From positions 602,501-666,500 of the forward strand of contig JAUJYZ010001058.1 in NCBI GenBank assembly GCA_033675265.1: a stretch of 64,000 bases of DNA. Reading direction: 5' to 3'. Of this stretch, positions 1 to 10,819 are shown piece after piece; positions within the stretch are counted from its first letter, which is position 1, and every line of letters starts with the position of its first letter. A program made the position numbers and the translations under genes. The notes beneath the pieces are model-generated. The model was not told the origin of the DNA. It searched no databases and worked only from the letters and a program-made list of their open reading frames with translations. Origin of the DNA: Actinostola sp. cb2023 (lineage: Eukaryota; Cnidaria; Anthozoa; Actiniaria; Actinostolidae).

Positions 1-36
1 GGATTTGTGCTCTAAGTATATAGCTCTGAGATTTAC

Positions 37-3000
37 CTGAAATGCTATTTGAATGACACCACCAGTGACTCTTAGTGGCCTGTGTAGGAAGAGCATCATC
101 GGTGCCACCAGCTCAACAAAATGGTTGGAAAGAGTTTCAAATTTGTGAAAGATTTCTGGTGAATGATGCATGTAGTAACTCATGGGGTTTGGAACTGGCT
201 GGGTCTACAAACGATAAGAACACAAATTAGAGATTTAGTAATAATAAATAGAAGTACAGTCGAACCTCCCGTAAGCGACCACCCAAAATGTCAAGCTTTG
301 TGGTCTTACGAGAGGCGGTCACTTACAAGAGGTCCCTTTTTTATAGTGATTTGACTTGGAACTGAACTTTTGGTATTTTGGAAAACTGGTCGCTTAGGAG
401 AGGTGGTCGCTTACGAGAGCACAGGTAGCCCAAGCTCACTGTTTGTGGCTATTTACTAGAGATATATGTGACTAAGCGAAATATGGAATAAAATCGTTGA
501 ATTTTAATAAAATCCAATAAGACTTATATGGTGTCTTCTTTATATACTTGGTCATCCTCCTGCTGAGTTACAGCAAATTTCGTATGAGTGGTAAGGGAAA
601 AGCAGCTAAACCTTAATGAAATTCACTGTAACTCAGTAGGAGGATAACTAAGTATATAAAGAAGACACCATGTAAGTCTTATTGGATTTTATTAAAATTC
701 AATGATTTTATTCCATGTTTCGATTAGTCACGTCTCGTGTAATATTGTCTAAAGTAATATAAATAATAATATTTTATTTTATTTTTTGTGTATTCCATCA
801 GAAACAATATACTAGCTCCATATGGCGAACAAATCGCTGTATATTTACTTTTTATTTCAAAATAACGAGGCCCACAATGCCCTTTGGTCTTGGAATGCAC
901 TATTCAGTATGCAGTATTCAGTTTTCAACGTTTTTTGAAATAGCTGTATATCTTTAGTAAATAGCCACAAACAGTGAGCTTGGGCTACCTGTGGTTCAAC
1001 TGTATTAATCTAATTCTAATACAATATTATTAAATTAATTTGCTATATAATATTTGAATGTGTTTCTTTCGGCATACAATTATTTAAATATTGAAGCTGG
1101 AAATGAAGTGTTGTGCGCCACCCGGACCGTCCTTTTTTTGGCACCCTAAATATTTTCAACATGCCCCCACAAACATCTGTGCCAAGTTTGGTGCTTGTAC
1201 TCGAAAGTGCACAATCTTCGCTATTTTTGTCGCTAACAGACCTGACTATCAACACTCCTAATCAGTTATAATAATACATTCAGATTACAAATGCATAAAC
1301 AAAGGTCTCAATGCTTATGTATTTACAACAGTTACTTACAACACTTATACTTATAACAATGCCACCTCATCATCATCATCATGCATGCAATCACCACTAT
1401 CATTATCATTATCAAAACAATGACAAACTTACATGTACCTCATAATGGTAATTCATACACGTCAGGTCTCTCCAACACTTATCTCCTCGCATTTTGATTA
1501 GACCCTAGTTGTAAACAGAGCATTTAATCAATACATTGAACTATTAGTAGTTATACTTGTCAATAAAGTATTATCAGACATCCTCGCCAATGCTAACTAG
1601 AATATGTAAATCAGAGGAATGAAAATGCATAAATGATGGCAAATAAACTGTAAGCTATATTGATATATACAGCTATTTCAAAAAAGGTTGGTGCCAGTTT
1701 TGTTGCATCTTGCATGTTGCATGTTGCATACCAAGCCCGAAATGTATTGTGGATCATATGTAAACAATGTCTGCATGCACATACAAAAGAAAATATGCCG
1801 GCTTCATATTGGGAAGATAAAGTTTGGGAAAATTCCCAGAGTCCATATTGTTGTGACCTTTTGCTGACTCCATTCACATCACCCATAGTGCATTTCGGGC
1901 TTGGTATGCAACATGCAACAAAACCTTCACCAACCTTTTTTGAAATAGCTGTATACCGTATTTCCTCAAATAAATGCCCAGCTTCAAATAAACGCCTCCC
2001 TCTAATAAACGTCCCCCTTCAGGAGAAAAACCGTTAATACATGCCTCCCTCTTTTAAATGCCCCCTTCTAATAAAGCCCCCCCCCCCCCCCCAACATAGA
2101 GGGGCATTTATAAATTAGAGACACCCACTCGAAAGGGGCGTTTATTAGAATAGACACGAAAAACAAACACTGATATTGAAAGATTCCTGTTTTTATTCTT
2201 TAAGTCTACAACCGACTCATTACCGCTTATGTTTTCATCGTATTGTTGATGACTTGGGAAATGTTTCAGAGGCAAAATTTGGAGTTTCGAAATATATACC
2301 TCCCTCTAATAAACGCCCCCTCTAAAACTTGAAATTTTAAATAAATGCCAGGGGCGTTTATTTGAGGAAATACAGTACTGTTGAAGTAAATGCATCAAAT
2401 GCTACTTACAGCTCCAAGCATGATTCTGAAGATGAGCCATCTGTAGCCATAAATAACCACCCATGGGGTCGGGGTGTGGGTAGGAACTTTTTGTAGTTTA
2501 AAAACAGGACACATAAAAATGGCAAGGAATCCTGTTTCAAGAAGCTGAGATTCCCAACCTAAATAAAGTCAACACTAATGTAATGACTAATTGGTACTCA
2601 AATCTGTCAACTGTTTTTATATATATAATTAATTTGAGGAAAAACTGAGAGGAACCTCTCTGGGTAGTCGGGGGAAATTGTATGTCCCTCTTAAAATTAC
2701 AGTGCATTTCACATAACTTTTAACACTCGATCGGCATAAGTTATGTGAAATTATGTACTAAGATATCCAGAATGATTGTTGATATCCTGCTCTCACCCCT
2801 CTCCAGCAGAAATTCGATCCCCTTGTGCTAAAATGGTGTGTACTTACCAAATGAATACCTGGAAATACAAGAAATTACATCAGTCATGTACAACGAATGG
2901 ATGTTCATATACATGTACAGTTATATTTTGTAGATGCAAGTAAAAAAATGATGAAAACAGTACGTATAGATACATGCATTGTAACTGAATGAATGAATGA

Positions 3001-4101
3001 ATATTTAACAATCTACGGTATTATTCGCAGAAGGTGAAGTGATTATCGGTGAATATTCACCAAGACGAAGTTGAGGTGAATATTCACGATAATCACTGAG
3101 CCTGAGGTGAATAATGTTTTAGTATAATTTTAGACTTGAATATCAGAGAAAAGACAAAATTCAGGATAAAAGAACCTGTTTTATTGGTAATTCAGCATTG
3201 GTGATTTTACTTCCGCTCTCGAGCAGTGATTATCGTCTCATAATCACTGGTCGCTCGACCAATCAGAGCGTGCAAAACTCTATATTCACTGTCTAAAATT
3301 ATACTAATATAAATTATAAATGTCCTAGTTTCTAAACTCACCATGTTTGTCCAATATTGGTTATGGAGTGGTACACAATCCATAGAATAAATAAAATAAC
3401 CATGTTTGCACATCCTGATAAAACTATGAATCCAGACAGTGCCATCCCAATACAGGCCAGGATGTCAAGATGCTGGTCAATTTTCGTCCAATCAGAGAAT
3501 AGCAGGATAGTTGGCACTTTCAGGAAGGTGTCCCAGCCCCTATTACCAAAGTGACCTTCTATGTTTTCAAGATATTGGTTTGCTGGTAAAAGTCCATCTT
3601 TTCCGAGAAGTTGTTTGTTTTGATTTGCAGCAACGAGGAATGCCACAACTGTATTATAAACATATACATGTATATAAATAACAATACTGTATATATAATC
3701 TCACATAAACAACACAATAACAACCCAGTAGAGGGGTGGGGGGGGGGGGGGGGGGGTGGGGATGGGGGGGGGGGGGGGGGGGGGATTTCAAGGTGATAAA
3801 CTCAAAATATTTTCCAATCACCCCTTCATTTAATATTTTACAACCCCCTCCTTTAGTAATTGTCATATATTCTGAAGGAAAGAAAGCTTTTGCTAAAACT
3901 ATTTCTTAATATTCGTCTACTTTCTCACTTACAATATATAAATGCGAGAAAGCGTAGAAAAACTATTCTTGTCAGCCAATAGGTCCCAGTCTCTATAACG
4001 GGATCATTCAGCTTCTCTCTTTTGATCTCTTTGTCGTTACTTGGCTTTTCCTCTCGTGTTGAAGCTACCTTTCTTTGCCTTAAACCTTCAGATTTATCCA
4101 T
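37..4101 (-). CDS. LMF1: Lipase maturation factor 1, 3'-truncated by the window edge (six exons)
   Basis: LMF1 is a multi-pass ER membrane protein needed for folding and dimerisation of lipoprotein lipase and related lipases. I assembled exons (minus) 4101-3933, 3648-3342, 2858-2848, 2558-2410, 1504-1439 and 204-37. All have GT-AG borders and consistent phases and give 290 residues, against about 567 in human LMF1; the rest lies left of base 37. Family landmarks appear in order: GTYWLTRIVFLRFLAFIYF (first membrane segment), NKQLLGKDGLLP, a SGCANM membrane helix, YSFGWESQLLETGF, RWLIFRIMLGAGLIKMRGD, CWRDLTCM, and HHSPE..HKFETLSNHFVEL. The chosen ATG at 4101 has A at -3 and G at +4 and aligns with the family start (MDKSEGLRQRK). 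An in-frame ATG at 4185 is possible, but a good acceptor (TATCTTTCAG) just before 4101 suggests a spliced 5' UTR. LMF1 rather than LMF2 is favoured by the WLTRI and GCANM segments. Confidence 0.93.
257..1002. mobile_element. TA-flanked TIR element (CAGTCGAACC ends) in LMF1 intron 5
   Basis: Ends CAGTCGAACC (257-266) and GGTTCAACTG (993-1002) are inverted and flanked by TA, as for Tc1/mariner/pogo-type non-autonomous elements. No transposase frame is present. A second palindromic element (420-993) occupies most of the interior. The left arm (GTAAGCGACCACC) recurs at 35167 and 39810. Confidence 0.6.
420..993. mobile_element. Foldback element with CACAGGTAGCCCAAG ends
   Basis: About 39 bp at 420-458 (CACAGGTAGCCCAAGCTCAC...) are the reverse complement of 955-993. 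A second, nearly perfect hairpin lies inside at about 470-735 (arms containing GGTGTCTTCTTTATATACTT). The termini match those of the element at 8824-9742. Confidence 0.7.
1670..1951. mobile_element. MITE, CAGCTATTTC family, copy 1
   Basis: TIRs CAGCTATTTCAAAAAAGGTT and its inverse end at 1951, flanked by TA. The subterminal TGTTGCATCTTGCATGTTGC is also mirrored. It lies in LMF1 intron 4. Confidence 0.75.
1956..2375. mobile_element. MITE with CGTATTTCCTCAAATAAA ends
   Basis: The left end at 1956 is inverted at about 2358-2375 (TTTATTTGAGGAAATACAG), flanked by TA. The interior repeats the motif AATAAACGCC several times in both orientations and has a poly-C tract. It abuts the CAGCTATTTC MITE. 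A related GCGCTTATT-rich element is at 17123-17564. Confidence 0.65.
2848..2858 (-). other. LMF1: 11-nt coding microexon of LMF1
   Basis: The preceding exon ends in phase 2 (ACA TG) at 3342 and the next begins at 2558 in a frame that cannot join it directly. Between them the minus strand reads TTTCCAG, then GTATTCATTTG, then GTAAGTA: a good acceptor, 11 coding bases and a good donor. Inclusion gives W-Y-S-F-G across the junctions, the residues expected before WESQLLETGF in LMF1. No larger exon supplies them. Confirmation would need a transcript. Confidence 0.88.
3039..3306. repeat. Palindromic repeats in LMF1 intron 2
   Basis: A hairpin at 3039-3098 (GTGATTATCGGTGAATATTC and inverse) is followed by inverted TTTAGTATAATTTTAGAC copies at about 3117 and 3290. 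No coding potential is seen. Confidence 0.55.
3737..3784. repeat. Poly-G tract in LMF1 intron 1
   Basis: Nearly pure G on the plus strand, broken by a few T and A. It may form a G-quadruplex; the length is likely variable or poorly assembled. Confidence 0.8.
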
Positions 4102-4329
4102 TCTGAAAGATAGGAATGCACAGACGCAGAGGAAAGCTTTTTTCAACAAAAATTTAAGCCATCTTTTCGCAAACTCGCCATCCATTCAACACGTACCTAG
4201 TCATTACCAGGCCTCTCGAATCTTTCGGAAATGTATATACTTCCGGTGGGATAACTTCCGTTTGGCATATAAGCAACATGAAGTAAAGTTGGCTAATAAA
4301 TCCAAACTTAAGGTAGTTTAGTCCATATA

Positions 4330-5039
4330 CAGCTATTTCAAAAAAGGTTGGTGAAGGTTTTGTTGCATCTTGCATGTTGCATGTTGCATACCAAGCTCGA
4401 AATGCACTATGGGCGATGTGAATGGAGTCAGCGAACTGGTCACAACAATAGGCCATATGCACTAACGGGTCACGTGACCCAACTTTCTCAAATCAAGCAG
4501 CAGTGTCAAAATGAACTCCAGAAATGAAAAGAGCAGCTCGATATTAGTAAGAAGGCGAAATTTCAGCTTATAATGTTTAACACAGCAGAAATGGCATGAA
4601 ATATAAAATTGCAAATTTTATTAAGATTCGTATGGAAAAATGTGCTGGATGGCAAAAAATGCCATCCAATGCATTTTTCAAACAAATTATTAGAAAACAC
4701 TCGATTTTATATTTCATGTCATTTCTCCTGTGTCAGACGTTATGACCTGAAATTTCGCCTTCTTACTAATATCGAGCTGCTCTTTTCATTTCTGGAGTTC
4801 ATTTTGACACTGCTGCTTGATTTGAGAAAGTTGGGTCACGTGACCCGTTAGTGCATATGGCCTATTACTGATGGACTCTGGGAATTTTCCCAAACTTTGT
4901 CTTCGCAAATCTGATATGGAGCCGGCATATTTTCTTCTGTATGTGCATGCTGACATTATTTATCTATGATCCACAATACATTTCGGGCTTGGTATGCAAG
5001 ATGCAGCAAAACTTTCACCAACCTTTTTTGAAATAGCTG
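4330..5039. mobile_element. Long palindromic element, CAGCTATTTC family, copy 2
   Basis: The whole 710 bp folds on itself. Ends CAGCTATTTCAAAAAAGGTT and inverse are flanked by TA, and the inner arms (GGGTCACGTGACCCAACTTT region near 4468 and its mirror near 4830) pair as well. It lies 230 bp upstream of the LMF1 start codon. Confidence 0.8.
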
Positions 5040-5102
5040 TATTACAATAATTAGGTAGAATTATCTTTTTACACGGCTCAAAGGGAGAGCACTTTGTAAT
5101 TA

Positions 5103-5812
5103 ATTTCATTCATTCATTCATTCATTCATTCATTCATTCATTCATTCATTCATTCATTCATTCATTCATTTCATTCATTCATTCATTCATTCATTCATTC
5201 ATTCATTCATTCATTTCATTCATTCATTCATTCATTCATTTCATTTCATTCATTCATTCATTCATTCATTCATTCATTCATTCATTCATTCATTCATTCA
5301 TTCATTCATTCATTCATTCATTCATTCATTCATTCATTCATTCATTCATTCATTCATTCATTCATTCATTCATTCATTCATTCATTCATTCATTCATTCA
5401 TTCATTCATTCATTCATTCATTCATTCATTCATTCATTCATTCATTCATTCATTTCATTCATTCATTCATTCATTCATTCATTCATTCATTCATTCATTC
5501 ATTCATCATTCATTCATTCATTCATTCATTCATTCATTCATTTCATTCATTCATTCATTCATTCATTCATTCATTCATTCATTCATCATCATTCATTCAT
5601 TCATTCATTCATTCATTCATTCATTCATTCATCATTCATTCATTCATTCATTCATTCATTCATTCATTCATTCATTCATTCATTCATTCATTCATTCATC
5701 ATTTCATTCATTCATTCATTCATTCATTCATCATTCATTCATTCATTCATTCATTCATTCATTCATTCATTCATTCATTTCATTCATTCATTGATTCATT
5801 CATTTTTCATTC
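5103..5812. repeat. (TTCA)n microsatellite, about 700 bp
   Basis: A tetranucleotide array with scattered single-base slips (CATTTCATT, CATCATT). No other content. Confidence 0.97.
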
Positions 5813-6230
5813 ATGACATTCATTGTGATATTTTTCTATGACGTCATTGTGATAAGATTAGGTGTCCCAAGGGCACTAGGACATCTATTAGAGTTGGATA
5901 TTATAGAGTTGTTTTATATTAATATCCATGTACGTTTACTTGTTTACTCAGTATCTTGTATTCCTGTTCCTCTGAAGCAAATCTGAAGCTTTGATCCAAC
6001 GGTCAAGAGGTTAAAATAAACTTCAAATACTTATTCCAGTGTCAACGGTCGTTTCCGTCTCTGTACCAGTATGTACTAGCTAGTGCGACCGCGCGATGTC
6101 CCCGTTACGTCAGTAATATTTAAACCGCCTGTCACTCAGTAACCGTTAATAAGTTGATTGTGGAGTGAACTTTCTCAACGATATACATTTAGCACGAAAA
6201 ATTACTCTCTCTAAATCGTGAAACTTCTCA
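5813..6230. other. Gene-free stretch
   Basis: Sequence outside obvious repeats. I see no conserved frame, splice-site pairs around a recognisable domain, or RNA gene. Confidence 0.5.
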
Positions 6231-6239
6231 AAACCTCTG

Positions 6240-7480
6240 GCACCCAGGGTAAGTCTGACCACGAGAGAAATTACAAATGACAAACCATTCAGGAAGCACC
6301 GGAGGTCAAGGGGCAAGTTCAGCCTTCAAAATCAATCACGTAAAGATATCTAGCAAAATCTAAGTATGGTTTCTCGATTTTGCTAGCACTGTAGTTACGA
6401 TGGCCGAGAAGGGCCACTTCCGAGTTCCGACTTCGGAGTTCCGACTTCCGACTTCCGACTTCCGACTTCCGACTTCCGACTTCCGACTTCTGAGTTCCGA
6501 CTTCTGAGTTCCGACTTCTGACTTCCAACTTTTGAGATGGAATACAAAATGGCTGCCAATTCGGACGTCTTTCGAGACCAAAATTTATAGACATCCCTTC
6601 TTACTCTATTATTCTAAAGCAAGATATTTAATATACATTTATGTTACCCTCTTAACCAATAGTTTATACAAATTCTGAGCTGGCCGGTATTTAATATGTT
6701 GTCGAGTGCCGGGCGATTCCAAATTCTGTATGTTCTACCGAGTCACCCAACAAGTAACCAAACACAGATTTGATCACTATAATCGTTATCTCAGATCGAA
6801 ACATTGAGAAATGTTTAAGAAGCATGAGGAACTTAGTGCGACTTTGAATTGCTCAGCAGTAGTTTGTAATATTTTCTTGCTGATAAGCTAAAAAAAAAGC
6901 ATTTTCGAGTTCTGGCGTTCACTCGTGCCCTGGTGCGATTGAGCACTGGGATGCATTGTAGCATGAAAGATTTGTGTTCACAGTTTTTTCACTTGCATTT
7001 GATATTTCATAAGATTTTGATATGATTTTCTCAGATTTTTCAGATATGATTTTGAGTCCGCGGAACGGCCTGGTCCGAAAACGCTGGACATCTTTTAGGG
7101 TAGGTAAGCGTATTAGACATGCTTCCTTCAAATCGTTTTTTCTCACGATCACAAGACGACATAACCTTCCCCGAACAAGGTTTGTGAAGAAAGAGGTCGA
7201 CTGTCGATAAAATTACCTCATAGATTATTATTTTTATTTTTTTAAGATCAGCTTTTAGTGGTCTCGTTCCCAATCCCACTCGATTGCAGAGATCTGAGAT
7301 AACGATTATAGTGATCAAAACAGTGTTTGGTTACTTGTTCGGTGACTCGGCACTCGACAACATAATAGCGGCCAGCTACTTTACGTGAGTTAAATTTGAC
7401 AGCTGTACTTGCCCCTTGACCTCCGCGGTGCCTCCTGATTGGTTTGTGATTTGTAATCTCTCTTGTGGTCAGACTTCTTG
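6240..7480. repeat. Inverted-repeat region, left part of the foldback cluster
   Basis: Two arm pairs are centred near 6.9-7.0 kb. Bases about 6250-6330 (CACGAGAGAAATTACAAAT... CTTGACC inverse) match 7400-7480 inverted, and about 6690-6800 (TTGTCGAGTGCCG, CAAGTAACCAAACAC, ATCACTATAATCGTTATCTC) match 7290-7365 inverted. A (TTCCGAC)n 7-bp microsatellite lies at 6415-6532. Confidence 0.6.
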
Positions 7481-7810
7481 TCTCCTTCTTCCAAATCGCG
7501 ACTCCCACCAATAACAACAACAACAACAACAAATACGGTCTCCAATCTTATTCTGTACAGTGTTGATAACGTTAAACAGCCGCTGGGAACATGATACATA
7601 CCGGAACACGATTTTCAAGGTCATGAGCCTTTGTAAATCATATTCGCGGGCTTTCTCTACACGATAACACATCACTCTGTAAAATCGGTCATTTTACCGT
7701 CATTTTTCTATTTTATTTGGTCTATTTTGCTCAAATGGAAATATATTTTGGTCAGGCTACCTTTTCTCGGGAACAACACTTCAAATCGGACTTGACTACT
7801 TGTCTTAATT

Positions 7811-8258
7811 GGCGTCCTGGAAGCAGCAGAGAAACTTGGCCCGTAAGAGCTGTATCTCTGTGAGTATTGCAGTTCACTGTGATCTCCAGGTGCTTCCTTG
7901 GGAATCTAATGCAACCGGCTTTCGAATATTCGAACTCGCACGACCTGGAATTGTTTAAATTGGCGTCCTGGAAGCAGCAGAGAAACTTGGCCCGCAAGAG
8001 CTGTATCTCTGTGAGTATTACAGTTTACTGTGATCTCCAGGTGCTTCCTTGGGAATCTAATTCAGCCGGCTTTCGAATATTCGAACTCGCACGACCTGGA
8101 ATTGTTTAAATTGGCGTCCTGGAAGCAGCAGAGAAACTTGGCCCGCAAGAGCTGTATCTCTGTGAGTATTACAGTTTACTGTGATCTCCAGGTGCTTCCT
8201 TGGGAATCTAATTCAGCCGGCTTTCGAACATTCGAACTCGCACGACCTGGAATTGCTT
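7811..8258. repeat. 151-bp tandem triplication
   Basis: Units start at 7811, 7962 and 8113 with few differences; the third is shortened. Each contains CTTTCGAATATTCGAACT (or a one-base variant). Open frames through it are repeat artefacts. Confidence 0.85.
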
Positions 8259-8465
8259 GGTGTCCTGGACAACGGGTGTCTTTGATTGGTAAAAGGGAAC
8301 GTACTACTTCTTGAAATTTTGCGCTATATTAAAAACCCATAAGGGACAAAATATCAAGTTGTCGATATATACATCAAGTCAGTTGTCGATATATACATTA
8401 AGTTGCAAATATATACATCAAGTTATCGATATTTATACATCAAACTGTAAATATATACATCAAGA

Positions 8466-8822
8466 ATCAAGATTCAAATATACATCAAGATTCAAATATA
8501 CATCAAGATTCAAATATACATCAAGATTCAAATATACATCAAGATTCAAATATATATCAAGATTCAAATATACATCAAGATTCAAATATACATCAAGATT
8601 CAAATATACATCAAGATTCAAATATATATCAAGATTCAAATATACATCAAGATTCAAATATATATCAACTGATTCAAATATACATCAAGATTCAAATATA
8701 CATCAAGATTCAAATATATATCAAGATTCAAATATACATCAAGATTCAAATATACTGATTCAAATATATATCAAGATTCAAATATATATCAAGATTCCGA
8801 AATATACATCAAGATTCAAATA
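8466..8822. repeat. 18-bp minisatellite (ATTCAAATATACATCAAG)n
   Basis: About 19 units with a few C/T and length variants. A short stretch of the same unit is found inverted at about 9745-9800, so it belongs to the foldback arms. Confidence 0.9.
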
Positions 8823-8823
8823 T

Positions 8824-9742
8824 CACAGGTAGCCCAAAGCCAAGCTGAAGCCGCTGTACTTTTAATTTGCTGTACATACTCGGCTGTACTGTTGGCACTG
8901 TAGGCTCGGATAACGTGGAGAGAACGTGGTCGATCATGGCGGACACTCCAACTGGGTCAACTGGAAGGACTGGAAGTTCTTCCAGCGTAAATCTGAATGA
9001 AGAAGATCTAGCGTCTGTAGTTCGACGAGTCTATGAAGCGATGAATCGACAAGACAAACACCAGTGCTTCATAGCCTACGAATAGCCGTTACTTCGGACA
9101 CGGTTGAGGATGAGGCTTAGTCGCAGCTTTCAAACGCCGCGTAGTCGGCAAAGCGGCACTTTGACTACACTAGTACCGAACGGACAGTACCAAGGAAAAG
9201 GCAAGGGAAAAGGAAAAGCACCAGCTGCATGCAAGAAAGCCTCTGAGTCGCAAGTGACAATAAAATAATTGATCCTATTACCAACCCCGGAATATGATGT
9301 TGTACCGAGTTACTGACTAGAAAAAGAGCGCTACAAGAACGTGGCATGATTATCGATGGCTTATATGGAAGTTGGTTCGGTAGTGTAGTCAAAGTGCCGC
9401 TTTGCCGACTACGCGGCGTTTGAAAGCGGCGACTAAGCCTCATCCTCAACCGTGTCCGAAGTAACGGCTATTCGTAGGCTATGAAGCACTGGTGTTTGTC
9501 GACTGTCGATTCATCGCTTCATAGACTCGTCGAACTACAGACGCTAGCCGGTGATCTTCTTCATTCAGATTTACGCTGGAAGAACTTCCAGTCCTTCTAG
9601 TTGACCCAGTTGGAGTGTCCCGCGCCATGATCGACCACGTTCTCTCCACGTTATCCGAGCCTACAGTATAATGAATCGGCGCCAACAGTACAGTATGTAC
9701 AGCAAAGTACAGCGGCTTCAGCTTGGCTTTGGGCTACCTGTG
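8824..9742. mobile_element. Foldback element with CACAGGTAGCCCAA ends and coding-like arms
   Basis: TIRs at 8824-8860 and 9706-9742 are inverted. The arms continue inward: 8895-9065 mirrors 9480-9670, and 9085-9170 mirrors 9385-9465. Each arm has an ATG-started coding-like stretch (TPTGSTGRTGSSSSVNLNEE on plus from 8937; the mirrored minus copy ends near 9480 and carries a few indels). The central ~200 bp is single copy. Product unknown. Confidence 0.75.
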
Positions 9743-10819
9743 ATATTTGAATCTTGATGTATATTTGAATCTTGATGTATATTTGAATCTTGATGTATAT
9801 ATTTACAGTTTGATGTATAAATATCGATAACTTGATGTATATACAGCAATATGCAGAAATTCTGATCCTTTTGACTAAAATACACATATATCAAAGACCT
9901 ACTTAAAACCATGGCATAACTTCCATGATATTTTTTTCATAAAGCCTTGCTTGCACATGACTAGAAAAAAATATCAGCGTAGCCATCCCATAATTTTAAG
10001 TAGGTTTTTGATATATATGTATTTTAGTCAAAATATGATCAGATTTTCTGCATATTGCTGTATTTGCAACTTAATGTATATATCGACAACTCGATATTTT
10101 GTCCCTTTTGGTAAAGCATAGAAACTGCAGAAACCGTTCAGTGACTTATTCGAATACACTGCCCCGCATCACGAACTCTCATTTCGAGTTATATATTTCT
10201 ACTTGCTGACAGAACCTTTCAATTACGAACATTATGTAACATAGCCACCCTGCCGATGTTCAGCTGCGACTCAGTAGCAGAACGGCAGGGTGCCACGAAT
10301 TCAGCAGACCGCACTAAGTTCGTCATAAGCAAATCTGCAATCGAGTGGGACGGCTGAGAACGAGACCACTAAAAGCTGATCTTTGAGTTTTTTTCTTCAC
10401 AAATCTTGTTGGAGGAAGGTTATGTCGTGTTGTCAGTCGTGAGAAAAAAACATTTGAACGAAGTATGTCTAATACGCTTAACGGTATCTCACATACAAAC
10501 GCACACGCCGTTAGCAATAGACCTCAAAGTAAAAGATGTCAAGCGTTTTCGGACCAGGTCGTTCCGCGGACTCAAAATCATATCTGAAAAATCTGAAAAA
10601 TTCTTATAACAGTTTTAAAACAGTTTAACAGGTTTCTAAGCTTCCATTGTCTGGGGTGAGACAGGGAACGTGTGTCTCGGTCAGTTCAGTTCGTTCCTGA
10701 TCTCTTCGTTCTTCACAGCTCACTCACCTCACCGAATGGAAGGTGAAGGCCCATAAGTATGCGTCTTTCATGCTACAATGCATCCCAGTGCTCAATCGCA
10801 CCAGGGCACGAGTGAACGC

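Larger units (their letters stand above)
6915..10819. mobile_element. Outer arms of a ~3.9-kb nested foldback element
   Basis: Bases 6915-6969 are an exact 55-bp reverse complement of 10765-10819. About 7033-7100 pairs with 10534-10598 (CCGCGGAACG, CCGAAAACGCT), and about 7250-7290 with 10338-10385 (GATCAGCTTTTAGTGGTCTC). The centre is near 8.83 kb. The interior holds a 151-bp triplication, an 18-bp array and the inner foldback at 8824-9742. No transposase is recognised. Confidence 0.65.

Noticed and set aside
7022..7318. Short frames on both strands in the foldback arms (shared RFRTR.FRGLKIISEKSEK)
   Set aside because: The similarity follows from the inverted repeat itself; no start-to-stop gene or known domain.
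8311..8832. 173-codon frame
   Set aside because: Made of an 18-bp minisatellite in the foldback arm.
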